Shown here: positions 11,430 to 22,336 of the stretch, in pieces | Numbering within the stretch: the first letter of the stretch is position 1 | Layout of the letters: each line of letters opens with the position of its first letter | Assembly: GCA_018873225.1 (NCBI GenBank) | Contig: JAEILZ010000004.1 | Location: 1,860,001-1,924,000 of the forward strand | Reading direction: 5' to 3' | Length of the DNA stretch: 64,000 nucleotides | Source: [Phialemoniopsis] sp. UDSM-2020 | Lineage: Eukaryota > Ascomycota > Sordariomycetes > Thyridiales > Thyridiaceae | The notes under the pieces: model-generated | Told to the model about the DNA's origin: nothing | The model's database searches: none | Seen by the model: only the letters and a program-made list of their open reading frames with translations | Made by a program: the position numbers and the translations under genes

Positions 11430-11663
11430 ATGAAGATGTCGTCGCAACAAGGAGCCTACTCGGTCCACATCCCCACGTCACCCCCGCCGCCGACCGACCT
11501 GGGCACGTACTCGCGGTCCATGCACCAGCACACCAAGCGACAGATGGATGCTATCTCGGGAGCATCATCCTCTCACAGGAGATCAAACCGCAGCTCCAGC
11601 ACCGGCACGCCCTCCATGCCCAACGGCGTATCGACTAGCCCGTCAGAGGATAGCTACCACTGA
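11430..11663 (+). CDS. Small Ser/Pro-rich protein of unknown function
   Basis: A 77-codon frame; a second ATG at 11436 would give 75 residues. I do not recognise a family with confidence. The N-terminal half contains HIPTSPPPPTDLG and then a probable amphipathic helix, YSRSMHQHTKRQMDAI. The C-terminal half is rich in Ser, Arg and Asn and ends SEDSYH. There is no signal peptide or membrane segment. The case for a real gene is the context: TATA box, pyrimidine tract, a CA-rich leader of roughly 300 bases without a single ATG, and a start in a favourable setting (ACAAATG). The Ser-Pro sites and the basic helix would suit a regulatory or stress-related protein, but that is speculation. Confidence 0.65.
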   Translation: MKMSSQQGAYSVHIPTSPPPPTDLGTYSRSMHQHTKRQMDAISGASSSHRRSNRSSSTGTPSMPNGVSTSPSEDSYH

Positions 11664-12554
11664 TCTGGTATCACAACGAACATGCCGACCTGTCGACTTT
11701 AGCTGTTTGATCAGCGAGCTTTGAGAGCGTTATTTTCTCTGCGAGTCACTCACTTCTTTCGACGCCACCGTACTCCGCTCTACGCAAGAGAAACCGTCGC
11801 CGTGATATACACAAAAGCGGACACGACTGTTTCTCATGACTCACGAATCATTATGATTTCCGAGGTCAACAACATTCGAGGGCAGAGTTGAGATACCGAT
11901 CATTTGCGACGGTGGCTCATCTCAATGTGTGTAGAGCACACCCTCCGTTCTGCATAGGCAGAACCACCTAAATCCTTTTTCCCTTCCTGACATTGATCGG
12001 GCTGGAAAATCATGAGCGTCTTAGCGTACAGATCTTGTTCTTTTACTTTCCACTTTGGGAAAGCTTTTCCTAGGTTTCAGCACATACATAAAGGGCTCGA
12101 AGGGGGGTTCGATGCCCTGGGAGTTCAGGATCTTTGATTTTGGCGGGTCAGCTTTTACCTACCCATGGATGGTTTGAAACATTATGATATGGTAGATACA
12201 CACGGGAAATCATATTGGCCATCACGACTTGATGAAACTCAATACTTGCTGCCTCCATTGACATGCTTGTGATACTGTGATTAAGATCTGCCCACCGTGC
12301 CCGATGCCATGTCCGGTGCTTGGGTTGATCACCAGTCTTCCAGATGGTTGTCGACGTGACATTCGTCGAATCTAGTCCTGTCTGTGATGGTTTGGATCCC
12401 ATACGAAGTGCGTCTGTTCGAGCAACATTAGCATATTGCAAACTGTGAAACTGTGGCAACTCAATCTCACTTGATTAGATATTTTGATTTTCCCCTAAAT
12501 GCCTCTCATTGCCTTTCGTGATGCTCATTCGTTACTGTTACATTATATACCGTC
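11664..12554. other. Convergent intergenic region
   Basis: This holds the 3' flank of the small protein gene and that of the minus-strand yju2 gene. Frames here, including one of 103 codons on the minus strand at 12148-12459, show no recognisable features. No gene is seen. Confidence 0.5.
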
Positions 12555-13676
12555 TCACACCAGCGCAGGCTTCTTCTTGATGCCGAGGAACGCCCCGTGG
12601 TCCTTCTTCTTCTTGACCTGCCGCTTGAAACTCGGCGCCGCTGGTTCCTTGACTGGTGCGGCTGCCGGTGCCGTCTTGACAGGGGCAGCGACCGCAGCCG
12701 GAGCCGGCGCCAGCGCCGAGCTACTGCTGCTACTACTTCCACTGCTTCCAGCACCGATCCCATCCGCCTCGTCCTCATCCATCGGCTCCTCGAGCGCCTG
12801 CTGCCCCCTCGCAAACGCAAACGCCTTGCGCGCCGCCTCCTCGTCCTCGCGCTCCTGCCGCGCCCTCTCCTCGTCCGCGTCGTCGGGCCCCCTGCCGACG
12901 AGGGCGTCGAGCCCGTCGACACCCACGGCGCGCTCGAGGCGGGCGTTGCGGGTGCGGATCTCGTCGAGGGCGTCGGCGACGGCCATCTCGCGCTTGGCGT
13001 CGACCGTCTCGGCCTCGAGCTCCTGCATGGCGTTGCGCTCCTGCTCCTCGAGGGCCTCGGCCTCCTCGCGCTCGAGGCGGTCGAGGCGCTGCTCGTCCGT
13101 CTCGTTGGCGGCGTCGCCGGCCGTCTTGGCGCGCCAGACCTCTTGGTTGCGCGTGGCGCCGCGGACCATGACGTAGTCCTGGCTCGCGGGGTCGGTTGCG
13201 AAGATGATCTGGGGTCAGATGTCAGTAAATCTGATTAATATCGATGGGAGACTCCGGGACAGCTCGTTGTTACGTACCTCTGCGCTACATCTCGTGCATT
13301 TGATATAGAAGCGGAACCTCTGTACCCCGAGGTAGACGAAATCTGGGGGCGTCTCTTTCCTTGCGTTGAACTTGCGGCCCTGAAATAGAGAAGACATGTT
13401 AGCCCAGGTCCGTCCATGCTGGCGATGTCTTGACTCTGCTTGCCTTGTAGATGAACTCTCCGCATGTCGTACACTTCATGCTAAACGGCGCCATGAGACG
13501 CACCGGCTGGATCTTGGGGCCAGTCTGCTTCGGGCCTCTCTTCCGAACGAGGGCGCTCGGATCGAAGTCTGGAGGGCGGGCACATGTTAGTATCGTCAAG
13601 GCTCCGACGGACAGGGTGGACGTTATGGGGACTAACCTGGTGGGTAGTATTTCCCGAGAACCTTGCGTTCGGCCAT
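12555..13676 (-). CDS. yju2: Splicing factor Yju2 / CWC16 family
   Basis: Minus-strand exons 13676-13637, 13568-13444, 13379-13278 and 13208-12555 join in phase to 306 residues. The protein starts [13 protein letters not shown] and continues DFDPS, the hallmark N-terminus of Yju2/CCDC94, a factor that joins the spliceosome with the Prp19 complex and promotes the first catalytic step. A zinc site is formed by C46, C49, C83 and C86 within the conserved blocks [10 protein letters not shown] and FYIKCTRC. The middle is a charged coiled coil; the tail has an acidic patch, a Ser run, an Ala/Pro-rich stretch and a basic end that may be a nuclear signal. The second intron uses a GC donor (AAG then GCAAGC) with a CTAAC branch site; protein conservation across the junction (YIYK then [10 protein letters not shown]) supports it strongly. 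Confidence 0.95.
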
Positions 13677-15423
13677 GGCTGCTGTCTAGTGTTCGCGCGA
13701 CGTGTTTCCTAGACGAGACGGTGAGTTGAGGCGGTTATTGTTGAGTTGCAAATATTGGCCGGAGTGGTGGTGCAAAGTCCGGCGCCGTGAATGAAGCCTG
13801 GCGATAAGTGGTAGATAAGGCGTGGCGTTGGCGTTTAGCGGTGGCAGAAATATTGTACGGAGGAGCGCAGGCTTTTTGGGATTCGTCTGCCCCATAAAAT
13901 CCTGGTTGCCCCACACAAACCCTTGCCTGGTCCTGGTTATGCCATGGGGCATAAATTTCGATACCTCTGTCGAGTTATGAGCCCCTAGTCACGATACGTA
14001 TATGAACTTGGCACGGATATGTCACTTATGCCAATACCCTTATTTTACCCTGAGGAGGAGAAAACGGTGTGAAATGAAACACCGTCCCCTTCACACACCT
14101 ACCTACTCAAAGAGACGACCATGTGCCGTCAACCCGAACGAGGATTATTCCCGATGCTTTTGCTCTTGGCTAAGCTTAATCATACTCTGTGACACAGGAC
14201 AAGCTTTTTGCCCAGTCAGCGCCACCAAGCAGCCGCATGCTTGGTGCCTTACTTCAGCTTCCCTACTTGTCGCTTATCGTCTTGAATGATTTGGGATCGG
14301 ACGGCTAAATAGGATCTTATCAACCTCCTGGATGTGTTCCTTGTGATGCCTTGAGTGTCCTATATGTGACACGACAGCAGAGCTTCTCTAGTGAGTGAGT
14401 GATTCCCATCATATGCAAGAAATTGCTCGCCTCAGCAACTGGAAATCTGAGAGCGTTTCTTGTTTCCTCTTTACCCTCGCGGGATCACCGTCGGGCAATT
14501 GTCCAGAATCCTGGATGGCAATTCGGTATTTGCTCATGCAGATCGAGTATGAATTACGCCGAGCATATACACAATGCCAAGCCGGCTTGGAATTAAAACG
14601 GCCTTCCATCAAAACCTCCATGCAGCCGCCGCCATGTCGGCCAGGACGGAAACCCTGCCACACTCTGCCAAGGAACCTCGACTACCGAGATTATCCCAGG
14701 TCCTCGAGTGAGCTATCGGTACTCTGGAGTAGTATTCTGGCACTGCCGTGCGAGTCCTGCATACGTGGGGGGAATACTTGAAACCTCCCTCCATTGAAGA
14801 GCGTTGCATTCGCTTCTTTAAGGGTCGGGCTTCAACAGTAAATTGCGCTTTATCAGAGGCACCCGGAGGCACGACACGAGTCCTTCATACACCATCTCAT
14901 CTTTCTGTCCCAGTTCTTGACATCGCTCGCTGCCGGCCATTGCAGTCGGGACAGAGCACCAGTTGCCGGACTAGTCCGCTAGGGATCTTCACTAAATAAA
15001 CCACCACTCAGCCCAGTGAGTGCGCTTGAAGCCGACCGGTGAACGGAGCTATCTTCAAAGGCCCGCCAGTCCGGTTAAAATCTTCAGGGCCACGCGCATC
15101 GTATGGGGTATGGGGTACCGCGATTCATTCTAGTGGATTGCGGGGGCCCGTCATGCTGAGAAAATCACAGCCGGCTACTGGCCCGGGGCCAAACCAATCC
15201 TCCGTACTCTCCGGGATAGTGCCCGGTTGTTCGGGTGCACCACTGTCTATATTTTCTATAAAGGACTGACGCTCCCGGCACATATTCACATGCTTCCACC
15301 CTCTCTCACACTGTCGTGCCCGGTTCAGTTCTTGTCTCTGTGGAGGAAAGGACTACGTTGCGCAGACTCACACCTTTTACAACCCTTGCCTTCTCGTGAA
15401 CGATCATTAGACACATCGACACA
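13677..15423. other. Divergent intergenic region, yju2 / sugar transporter
   Basis: About 1.75 kb without a supportable gene. The transporter-proximal end holds promoter-like elements, listed separately. Short frames near 14395-14781 have no recognisable domain. Confidence 0.5.
15140..15262 (+). promoter_or_regulatory. Promoter elements of the sugar transporter
   Basis: A TATAAA box lies at 15257-15262, 162 bases before the ATG, and a CCAAT pentamer at 15194-15198. Two hexamers fit the fungal CreA/Mig1 consensus SYGGRG: GCGGGG at 15140-15145 and CCGGGG at 15183-15188. Paired sites would fit carbon catabolite repression of a sugar transporter. Such short GC-rich sites also arise by chance, so this is tentative. 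Confidence 0.35.
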
Positions 15424-17376
15424 ATGGTCGGCGGTGGCAATGGCTCGGACAACCTGCTCCATCGCATGGCGATGGAGGATCCCTTGCCTTGGTACAGGAA
15501 GCCCAACCTGCGGACCCTTTACTTCTTGCTCTTTCCTTGCGTCATTGGCATAGAGATGTAAGTTTGTTATTGGATCAGAAACCTCGTTCCCTCTCTGTCA
15601 TACTGAACACCGTGCCAAAGGACATCCGGCTTCGATTCGCAGATCATCAACGCTGTCCAAATCGTCCCCGCTTGGAAAGATTGTTAGTGATGCCATACCA
15701 AGTAACAGACAGAACGAAGTGGTAGCCCGATACTAACAGATGATCAAGATTTCGGACATCCCACTGGCGGATATCAAGGCATCCTAGCCTCATCTCTTCC
15801 TCTTGGCTCTGTTATCGGCCTGCCCTTCATCCCCTATATCAACGATGGATTCGGTAGAAGATGGTGTATCATGTTCGGCTCTGTCCTCATGGTCATCGGT
15901 TCCCTTATTCAAGGTCTATCCATCAATGGTACGCGACTTTTACATCCTGAGAAGTTCTACTCCGCTAACCTTCTTACAAGGCCCAATGTACATCATAGCC
16001 CGCGGTATTATCGGTTTCGGTCTCCCTTACGCAGTCGTTGCCGGCTCCTGTCTCATCGGAGAACTTGGCTACCCCAAAGAACGACCCATTCTGACCTCCC
16101 TGTTCAACGCTTGTTACTTCATCGGCGCGATTGTGGCGGCCGGCATCACCTTTGGCACTCAGAGGCTTCATGACAATTGGTCTTGGCGAATTCCTTCTCT
16201 CCTGCAGATGGCGCCCTCTCTGCTCCAGATCGGCTTCGTCTTCTTTCTACCTGAGAGCCCCCGGTATCTGGTCAGCAAGGACAAGCATGCCGAGGCACTC
16301 GATGTCCTGATCAAGTATCACGCCGAGGGTGATGTCAACTCCGAGTTTGTCGCGGCCGAGATGAGCGAGATCAAGACGACCATCGCGACAGAGATGGAGC
16401 ATTCGAAGCAGTCCTGGATGGACATGGTCCGTTCCGCCGGTATGCGCCGCCGTGTTCTCATCGGTGGTCTGCTAGGTCTGTTCACTCAGCTGTCCGGAAA
16501 CGTTGTGATCTCCTACTACCTCGGAGCTTCCCTGGATCTCATTGGCTTCAAGGACCCTGCGTTCCAGGCCAAGTACAACCTGGGCAACCAGTGCTGGAGT
16601 CTCGTGTGCGGTGTCGGCGCTGCGCTCGTCGTTATGAAGTTCAAGCGTCGCACGATGTATCTCACTGGTATTCTGTCGATTCTCGCCGTTTACGTCGCCT
16701 GGACTATCTGCTCTGAGCGGTTTGTCTCGACTAAATCGGAGGTCGCAGCCAAGCTATCGCTGTTCTGGATCTACGCGTACAGCCCGGCCTACAACATGTG
16801 CTTTAATGCTTTAACTTACAGTAAGAGCCCTGACAACTACTCTTCGGCATCTGAGCAAGGTTAGCTAACAGGTAACAGCCTACCTCGTCGAGATCTTCCC
16901 CTATGCCCAGCGAGCTCGCGGCATTGCCATCTTTCAGTTCTTTGGCAAAGCTGCTCAGTTCTTCGGTACCAATGTCAACCCTGTCGGTAAGTAAACCTGG
17001 TTCTTGTTAATCTGTCGCGAATGAAGCATCGAGATTGATACTATCTGTGAAAGGTCTTGGCGCCATCGGATGGAAATATCTGCTCGTCTACTGCTGCTGG
17101 ATCGTCGTCGAGGCCCTCCTCATCTTTTGGCTCTGGCCTGAGACTTCGGGCCGCACCCTAGAGGAGCTCGCTTTCCGTGAGTACCCATCTGCTCCCAGGA
17201 AGATACTCCCCCCTATACATATGCACTGTTTACCTGACATTATCATACCTTTAGTCTTCGAGTCGGAAGAGTTGGCCCACCGGTCTACCGCTGCTGTCGA
17301 AAAGTCACTACACCACGAGGACATGCACCGCGAGGAAGCTGGCGAGCGGGCCGCTACGCCTACCCAGCGCGTTTAA
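15424..17376 (+). CDS. MFS sugar transporter (sugar porter family)
   Basis: Seven exons, 15424-15557, 15621-15682, 15749-15928, 15981-16820, 16879-16986, 17054-17176 and 17255-17376, join in phase to 522 residues. Sugar porter signatures are present in order: GFDSQIINAVQIVPAW in helix 1, the loop 2-3 motif NDGFGRRW, GRGIIGFG-like ARGIIGFGLPYAV, the PESPRYL motif after helix 6, and the PETSGRTLEELAF motif after helix 12. Twelve membrane helices are expected in the plasma membrane with proton-coupled uptake. The N-terminus resembles lactose or hexose permease-like members, but the substrate cannot be told from sequence. The upstream CreA-like sites would fit glucose repression. Every intron is short with a recognisable donor, so the model is reliable. 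Confidence 0.93.
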
Positions 17377-18179
17377 GGTGCAAGGATCAATGTGGTGAAT
17401 GAACGGGGTGGACTTCCCCAGTGCTTGGGCCTAGGAAAACCTTGTGAGACCAGAGAAGGAAAGTGTGACACCTTGCTTACAGACAGGATGCTACGAGTCT
17501 GGTAGGGCGGTGGTGTGTTGCTGGCGGTAATGGCCTTTGGGCAACTGGTGCTGGCGGTTTAGTAACGGAGCTGTACCACGAGTCATCAAGGTAGCTACAA
17601 TGCTCGAAGTCCGTTGTTTAAAAGAGGTAGTTGAAATCTACTCGCCTAGGTAGGTACCATGGGAATCAATATTTCCTGCACTTCATAACCGGATGTCACT
17701 CGGCTGCTATGCTTTGTTCCTGCTTCGTGTTGAATTTTCATGAGAAGGAGTATGATGGGTGGGTGCGTTATTTCCAAAGTTTGTAGGCAGGCCGTATGTT
17801 TCTCGTCTACTGGTCCCTTCTTCGGTTATGTATCCAGCACATCCTCACCTGCCTGAAAATCAGAACGGTTAGAGTGACAAGCCCGGCCCGTGATTGCCAC
17901 AAAGTTCAATCCATATGTTTTCGTTGATTTGGCAATCACGCTCTATGTGTCAGGGTTGGAATATGCTTTTGCATCTTCTCTTCGGGTCCATTTCAACCTT
18001 GACCGCTGAAACCACTGACATTGATCAAGTGGAAGAAGATCCATCACTTTTCGTCTATTTATTCACCTGCATCTTTGCTCTTGGTTAGTCAACCAATTTT
18101 GGGAATTTCTGGAACAAAGGCACACCAACAACACTACACTGCAATCTTGAGAAGCAGCGCTGTGAACCTCGACCGAGCC
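17377..18179. other. Intergenic region between transporter and RBR gene
   Basis: About 800 bases with no supportable gene. It holds the 3' flank of the transporter and the promoter of the next plus-strand gene. A CCTAGGTA core at 17646-17653 is close to a decamer palindrome that recurs elsewhere in the window. Confidence 0.5.
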
Positions 18180-20384
18180 ATGGATACGGACTTGTCCCCG
18201 CCGCCGATCCCATTCAAAGACGGAGAGAATGGTGGTCCGAGACCTCAACCCAAGGAAGCCGAGGCTAACATCGCGAAGCTCGGGTCGGAAAGCAGCACTC
18301 TAGCCGATGAGTCAGAAGATATCGCCAGGATGGATACGTCCACATGGGGGAAAATGGACAGCATTATGAAACAACGCCAGCGATGCGAAGAAACATGTGG
18401 GCTCACAGCCGCGGACGGCCAGCTCAATACAACGAGGCGAGAGGTCGAGGACGACACGGCAGCGACTACACCAAAGCTTGTGAAGGCCGAAACGCGAATG
18501 CAAAGACTGTTGAAGCCACGCATTGCCACGCTCTACAGACTTATGAACAATCTCAAGCTCGTGTATGACTTTTCTGGATCTCAGATGACTCCACGCAAGA
18601 TTCTCGCACTCAAAATCATGGCGAGGGGTGGAGATTGCACTCAAATGTCCCTGCCTCGTGATGGTCAAGACTCGTCTGCTAGGTCGGGCCTGGACGCCCC
18701 TCTATCCCTGCAGGAAATTGCGCAGTTCGCCTTGGAGTTGGAACAAGATGCGCAGCTCGTCAAGCAGCTGAAACATTCGGGTACAGAACTACTGGGTGAT
18801 CACGGTGTCAAGTGCACCATCTGCAGCAAGCCTCTGAAGTTACCCCTGGACATGGTGAAAACGGGTCTTCCATGGAGCGATACCATGGGACCCAGGATCA
18901 TGCCATGCTGTTCCGCGCTTGTGTGTGTCGAGTGCGCGATTAACCATGTATTCCAAAGGCTAAAGGCCTGGTGGTATGACGACGCCCAGCCCTCTCAAGG
19001 CATCAGGTTTACGTGCCCTGATTCCGCGAAGGGGTGCAAAGCGGAAACGGAAATTCTTTCACGCGAAGATATCGGATGGAACAAGGTGACCAACAAGAGG
19101 GATACGGCCTCTCAGTACCGGTGGATGCTAGACTGGTGAGTCGATGGCCGCGCCTTACAGAAACCCAGTATTGAACATGATGAGCTGACTCTTTCCACCT
19201 TTCTTTGTGGCAGTCTGGACTGGTTCTGGGCCTCTTAGGAAAGTTTAAAGTTTGTTGATGCAGTACCGGGCAGTGTGAAATTGCGATCATTCAAATGCCT
19301 GAACGAACGACTCGTTCGTTCAGGCCACATGCAATGCCCATTCGAGGATTTCAAGTCGGGAAAAAGCAAAATTGACCCTCGGATTGGGCCGCGGATGTTC
19401 ACTAAGATTGTACTTGTCAGCATTGACCACAACGGCCACAGTAATGAAGTGCCACTCTTCGTCTACTGGTTTCGGATTCTTAGACGCCAATGTGTATCGT
19501 GCTACGAAGTGTTCAATGAGTACAAGTGGGATGCACTGAACACCGGTGCATATCTTCGCCTCAAATGCAACCATGGTGGTACAATATGCAACCGTTGTTT
19601 CGGAAAATGGCTCGAGAAGAAAATTAACGAGTCTGGGCCCCGCGCCTGCGAGACTCTGACGTGCCCAAACTGTCGTACTCGACAGCTCGAAGTCGAGGAG
19701 GTGAAACGAGGCGCTAGCCAAAAAACCTTTGACAAGTGAGTTTCTTGTGCTCGACGAGTACTGAACCATGACTGAACTGATTAGGTACATACATAAACGA
19801 CTGCTCAATGTGGTCAATAATGATGCAGACTTTCGCTGGTGCCTCGGCCGCGGATGCAAAGCCGGCGCAAGCTACGACATTCACAAGCACCCGGAAAACT
19901 CGCCAAATTGTGAAGGCGTAAAGATACAATGTAATGAGTGCGGATTCGACATGTGCTTCACCCACCAAGTCCCTTGGCACGATGGTCTTAGTTGTGAAGA
20001 GTACAATAAGCAGCACAAACAACCCGAGCCAGTCTCGATCACCCAGTCAACTATGAAAAATTGTCCAGAATGCGGCGCCCCTATCGAGAAGGCAGAAGGC
20101 GGTTGTTTCAAAATGACGTGTAAGTCTAATTGAATTGCAAATACGGCGTGTTGAGGGCTTTGCTGACCGAAACCTCAGGCGCCCAATGTAGTCACCAGTT
20201 CTGCTGGGACTGCCTTGGACCTTACGACATCACGAGTAACAGATTTAGCCACAGAGAAGGTTGTTCCTTCTTGGGGACTACTTACCGCCCAACACAACTC
20301 CAGGGAGTAGACGCCAAGCAAGCTCTCGCGACCAATACGAGGAGGACATTTGGGATGACGGCTAATCAACTCAGGACTTTGTGA
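18180..20384 (+). CDS. RBR (RING-IBR-RING) E3 ubiquitin ligase-like protein, first intron uncertain
   Basis: The proposed exons 18180-19135, 19274-19735, 19785-20119 and 20179-20384 give 652 residues. Introns 2 and 3 are clear. The C-terminal half is a complete RBR module as in Ariadne-type ligases: RING1 from about residue 392 (CVSCYEV to CPNC), IBR from about 489 (FRWCLGRGC to HQVPWHDG) and RING2 from about 566 (CPECGAPIEKAEGGCFKMTC joined to AQCSHQFCWDC), where the last block carries the usual catalytic cysteine region. The N-terminal half has a further RING-like cysteine cluster from about residue 212 (CTICSKP, CCSALVCVEC). The join between the halves is doubtful: the best-looking acceptor, at 19212-19213, gives a stop at 19236-19238. 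The alternative is two separate genes or a broken gene. Confidence 0.65.
19297..19325. repeat. Perfect 29-bp palindrome
   Basis: Two perfect 14-base arms flank one central C; the left arm begins GCCTGAACGAACGA. It lies inside the RBR coding frame just after the doubtful first intron and encodes part of CLNERLVRSG. A hairpin in the transcript is possible. Confidence 0.9.
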
Positions 20385-21269
20385 GCTATGATGATGGTCA
20401 TCAGCTTCTTAGTCCGGCCGGGTCACAAGTACACCTCCACCACATTCAACCCAGGTTGAATGATTCTTTCGAGCGGGTACATTGTACAGTTAACAAGACG
20501 AGGGACATTCTGAAAGCGGGGCGCGCATTGCACTGTCTCAGGTCCATGGACCTCGTAGACGTTGAGCTTGCTGTTTACCAAGCTTTCAAGCCACTCATGG
20601 GCAAGCTGTGTCCTGTGTTGTGGTTATTGTAGACCTCACGCGTCTGTGTGATACAAGCATCGCCGTGAGGCTCTGGGACTGACACAGCCTCATCGTCAGT
20701 GACTTCGTTATGATCGCTTTGCCGTGGGAACCTTTCGACAAAGTGTTAAAACCGGCAAATAGTGTTAGAAATAGATAAGCAGAATGAATAAGAGCAAAAG
20801 CCAAAGAGATGAGCCTCTGACTTGCTTTCACAACTACCCAGCCATTGTCTTTTTTTCCCACGACGTGCTAGGGGAATCATCTTATGGTAGTGGGGCCGAA
20901 GCTAACGACCGTTTGACAGAATCGGGCAAGCCAGCCAAGGTCCCCGCTCGGGCGGTGGTCCGGGATCTAACGAATGAGGAAGGACAGAGCTGCAACGTGA
21001 GATGCCCAGGACTGGAAGATCCATGTCCGGTCCGGAGCTTCGACCAAGTTGTCGGCGCCTGGCGGAGACGACAATCGCTGCTCCACGCAGAGAAATCCAG
21101 ACTCCCACACAAGCGGGACAACGTGGGCTCCGTGTGGCTATTCCGTCGGCGCGAGGCCGTGATGTGTATAAGAAGGCACTGAAAGCCCTCACACAATTCT
21201 GTTTGAAAGAACTTGACGTCACCTGTTAGCAAAGTAGCTGCGCGCCATCCCGCCCTTTCGTCCTACATC
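20385..21269. other. Intergenic region between RBR gene and secreted protein gene
   Basis: About 880 bases. Frames at 20784-21182 (+) and 20882-21232 (-) overlap each other and have no recognisable domain. No gene is called. Confidence 0.45.
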
Positions 21270-22336
21270 ATGAAGCTTAGCTGGCTTGCCATGGCGGCGG
21301 TCCCCGTCGCCGCCGTGAACATCACAATGGTACAAAAGAATACCACCATTGCACCAAGCCCTCTCCCGCCGCCGGGCTCCTCGTCGCAGGGCGAGGAGAT
21401 CATTCGCCAGTTTAGCAAACTGGACCGCTCCACCAAGTGGAAGCTGGTCGAGGAGGTGCACTTCGAGGGCGACGTGTTCGAACCCGAGGGTATTGTACGC
21501 ATGGGCGAGAACCGTTACTTTGTGTCGGCAGGTGAATACACCATCAGGACACAAAAGTACAACCAAACCACCAATGGCACGGACAGGACTGCTGGTCAAG
21601 GCTTCGGGCACATGATTGTCTTTGATGGCAAGGGACGCCGCGTCGCCGACGCCAGTATCTCTCGAGCTGGCTCGCCCGAGGTAAGTCTTACCATTCCCCC
21701 AGTCGGGCTCCGAGAACCTGGAATGCTGAGTTTGCGTTCATACAGTACCACAACGGCGGCCTCGACTATGACGGTACTTATCTCTGGGCCACCCTCTCCG
21801 AGTACCGGCCCAACTCGACGGCGACGCTCGTGCGCATGGACCCCGCAACCCTGGAGCCGGAAGAGGTGCTACGTATCCGCGACCACCAAGGCGGGGCCGT
21901 GTACGACTGGTCCAACGGCGTGATGCTGACGCTGAACTGGGGATCCCGCGAGGCATCGCTCTGGGACCTGAAGGCGCGGGTCCCGCAGCCGCCGGCTTTC
22001 GCGGCAGCACCCCGTGCCAGGGTCCGCAACCCGAGCCACTACACGGATTACCAGGACTGCAAGTACCTGGGCCACTCGCAGCGCTACGACTTCCGGCCGG
22101 TCATGGTCTGCGGCGGGATCACTGGCATCTACAACACGACGATTGGAGGCGTGGCCGTTGTCGATATGCAGACCATGGTGCCCCTGATGGAGGTGCCGCT
22201 GACCATGACATCGGCGCATGGCAACCTGGTGACCAAGAACCCTATCGATGTGGCCATTGTCGACGGCAAGTTGCGCTTCTTCTTCCTGCCCGACGAGCAC
22301 AACTCGACTCTGTACGTGTATGAGCCGACAATCTAG
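21270..22336 (+). CDS. Secreted DUF6454-like protein
   Basis: Exons 21270-21680 and 21746-22336 give 333 residues. The frame extends upstream to another ATG, but the one at 21270 gives a clean signal peptide, MKLSWLAMAAVPVAAVN, so secretion is expected. The body has conserved-looking blocks: DVFEPEGIVRMGENRYFVSAGEYT, DRTAGQGFGHMIVFDGKG, YHNGGLDYDGTYLWATLSEY and RPNSTATLVRMDP. These fit my recollection of the DUF6454 family of bacteria and fungi, which is predicted to be a beta-propeller-like fold and has no known function. Several NxT/S glycosylation sites are present (NIT, NTT, NQT, NGT, NST). No catalytic residues can be named. The intron is short with a GTAAGT donor and a CAG acceptor and falls between GSPE and YHNGG. 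Confidence 0.75.

Noticed and set aside
12096..12120. tRNA-like B-box sequence GGTTCGATGCC
   Set aside because: No matching A box, anticodon arm or acceptor stem could be found around it.
12597..13238. 213-codon plus-strand frame opposite yju2
   Set aside because: It covers the charged coiled coil of Yju2 in antisense, and its Leu/Arg-rich sequence is the expected mirror.
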